6,053 nt of DNA from positions 1-6,053 of the forward strand of contig JANOVT010000018.1 in assembly GCA_031417525.1 (NCBI GenBank). The letters run 5' to 3'. Origin of the DNA: JAIBBG01 sp031417525. GTDB lineage: Bacteria > Bacteroidota > Bacteroidia > Flavobacteriales_D > Sanyastnellaceae. A model generated the notes under the pieces. That model ran no database searches, had not been told where the DNA came from, and saw only the letters and a program-made list of their open reading frames with translations. The position numbers and the translations under genes were made by a program. Positions 4,879-6,053 of this stretch are shown piece after piece (the first letter of the stretch is position 1; each line of letters starts with the position of its first letter).

Positions 4879-6053
4879 ATGACTCCGGAATTGCAAAGAA
4901 GCCATGATTGGATGAAAACAAAGGGCTGGAAACCTCAGAAATTCCAGCTACAGGCGTGGACTGCGTTGAGTAATGGCGAGGAAGGAATCGTGAATGCACC
5001 CACCGGAACAGGCAAAACTTATTCGCTTTTATTGCCCTTTCTCACCCGCTTTTCCGGGGAAAAGAAAAAAATTCAGGGATTGAAGCTCATCTGGTTGACT
5101 CCCATCCGGGCGCTTGCCAAAGAAATCCGTATTTCCGCGCAGCGGGTGATTGATGACCTAGAAATTCCGATGACCGTTGGAATCCGCACCGGCGACACCA
5201 CCCAGGAAGAACGCAAATTGCAGAAGAAAGAAACACCGAACATCTTAATAACCACTCCTGAAAGTTTGCACCTGATGCTTTGCGCAAAAGGTTATCCCGA
5301 ACATTTTGCCTCACTCCAACTGATCGTTGCCGATGAGTGGCACGATCTGATGGGTACAAAACGCGGGGTGATGGTGGAGCTGGCGATCAGTCGCTTAAAA
5401 ACCGTGGCGCAAAAAATTCAGATCTGGGGAATTTCTGCGACCATCGGCAATCTCGAAGAAGCCATGCAGACATTGCTCGGAAATGATCGCGGACTTTTCG
5501 GCAAACTCATTCGTTCCGGATTAAAAAAAGACATCGAATTGATTTCTGTTTTACCTAAGAAGGCAGAACGCATGCCCTGGGCGGGACATTTGGGAACCAA
5601 CCTACTCCCCCATTTGTTGCCCATCATCCATGAAAGCGAGTCGACACTCATATTTACGAACGTCAGGTCGCAGTGTGAAATCTGGTACAGAAAATTGTTG
5701 GAAGCGGATGAAAGTCTCGCCGGCGTGTTGGCGATGCATCATGGAAGTATCAGTCGTGAAATTCGTTCGTGGGTGGAAGACGCTTTGTATGAAGGCCGAT
5801 TAAAAGCGGTCGTTTGCACAAGCAGTCTCGATCTGGGTGTTGATTTTGCACCGGTAGAAACAATAGTGCAAATTGGAGGACCAAAAGGCATTGCACGTTT
5901 TGTTCAGCGAGCCGGAAGAAGTGGTCACCGGCCCGATGCTAAATCGCGTATCTATTTTTTACCGACCCATTCACTCGAACTTATTGAAGCCGCCGCATTG
6001 CGTCAGGCCATTCACGACAACTACCTGGAAGATCGTCAGGGCATGACGATGTG
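4879..6053 (+). CDS. Ligase-associated DEXH-box DNA helicase, Lhr-related (3' truncated by window)
   Basis: The first 391 residues of a superfamily 2 ATP-dependent DNA helicase; the frame is open at the window end. Motifs occur in order: FQLQAW with Q23 (Q-motif-like), Walker A PTGTGKT (41-47), motif Ia TPIRALAKEI (74-83), Ib TTPESL (125-130), motif II DEWH (152-155), motif III SATIGN (186-191), then in the second RecA lobe IFTNVRS (258-264), MHHGS (286-290), motif V TSSLDLGVDF (314-323) and motif VI QRAGRSGH (343-350). DEWH followed by DLMGTKRGV and the Lhr-like core point to the ligase-associated DNA damage response helicases, usually around 800 residues, so about half is seen; the winged-helix and Lhr-specific C-terminal parts should lie beyond. 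Family members typically neighbour an ATP-dependent ligase, a nuclease and a metallophosphoesterase. The ATG is secure because TAA lies in frame six bases upstream; the next in-frame ATG is codon 12. Confidence 0.93.
   Translation, partial: MTPELQRSHDWMKTKGWKPQKFQLQAWTALSNGEEGIVNAPTGTGKTYSLLLPFLTRFSGEKKKIQGLKLIWLTPIRALAKEIRISAQRVIDDLEIPMTVGIRTGDTTQEERKLQKKETPNILITTPESLHLMLCAKGYPEHFASLQLIVADEWHDLMGTKRGVMVELAISRLKTVAQKIQIWGISATIGNLEEAMQTLLGNDRGLFGKLIRSGLKKDIELISVLPKKAERMPWAGHLGTNLLPHLLPIIHESESTLIFTNVRSQCEIWYRKLLEADESLAGVLAMHHGSISREIRSWVEDALYEGRLKAVVCTSSLDLGVDFAPVETIVQIGGPKGIARFVQRAGRSGHRPDAKSRIYFLPTHSLELIEAAALRQAIHDNYLEDRQGMTM

Overview
The window looks like a chromosomal segment of an uncultured or poorly known member of the Bacteroidota, possibly near Chitinophagales or Sphingobacteriales. 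The evidence is moderate to low GC, A-rich leaders without Shine-Dalgarno sequences before every gene, a Bacteroidota-type -33/-7 promoter candidate, a signal peptide ending in Ala-Gln, and a helicase of the ligase-associated DEXH type common in this phylum. The species cannot be named from the sequence alone.

Left part (128-3564, plus strand): three genes that fit the edge of a surface-polysaccharide locus. First is a Gfo/Idh/MocA NAD(P)-dependent sugar oxidoreductase, most like the WlbA/WbpB group acting on nucleotide-linked sugars. A 153-bp gap follows that holds three copies of a palindromic repeat. Then come a Wzx-type polysaccharide flippase and a FemAB/GNAT-fold transferase, both starting with TTG. 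These two overlap by four bases (TTGA) and are probably co-translated. Inferred logic: the oxidoreductase helps make an unusual sugar nucleotide, the flippase moves lipid-linked oligosaccharide across the inner membrane, and the transferase may decorate the glycan or its precursor with an acyl or aminoacyl group.

Middle (3565-4050): 486 bp without a gene, lying between two convergent genes and packed with repeats. It has a heptamer array downstream of each convergent gene in that gene's own sense direction, an imperfect direct repeat, a 187-bp foldback element with 57-bp arms that match at 56 of 57 positions, and a hairpin followed by four T that could terminate the minus-strand gene.

Right part (4051-6053): a minus-strand gene for a small secreted protein with a TPR-like segment. 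It diverges, across 108 bp, from a plus-strand superfamily 2 helicase that runs off the window end. The helicase has all the core motifs (PTGTGKT, DEWH, SAT, QRAGRSGH) of the Lhr-related, ligase-associated DNA damage response group.

The protein-coding content belongs to recognisable families, and I see no convincing undescribed multi-gene system. The most unusual material is the non-coding repeat structure at 1185-1281 and 3561-4042.
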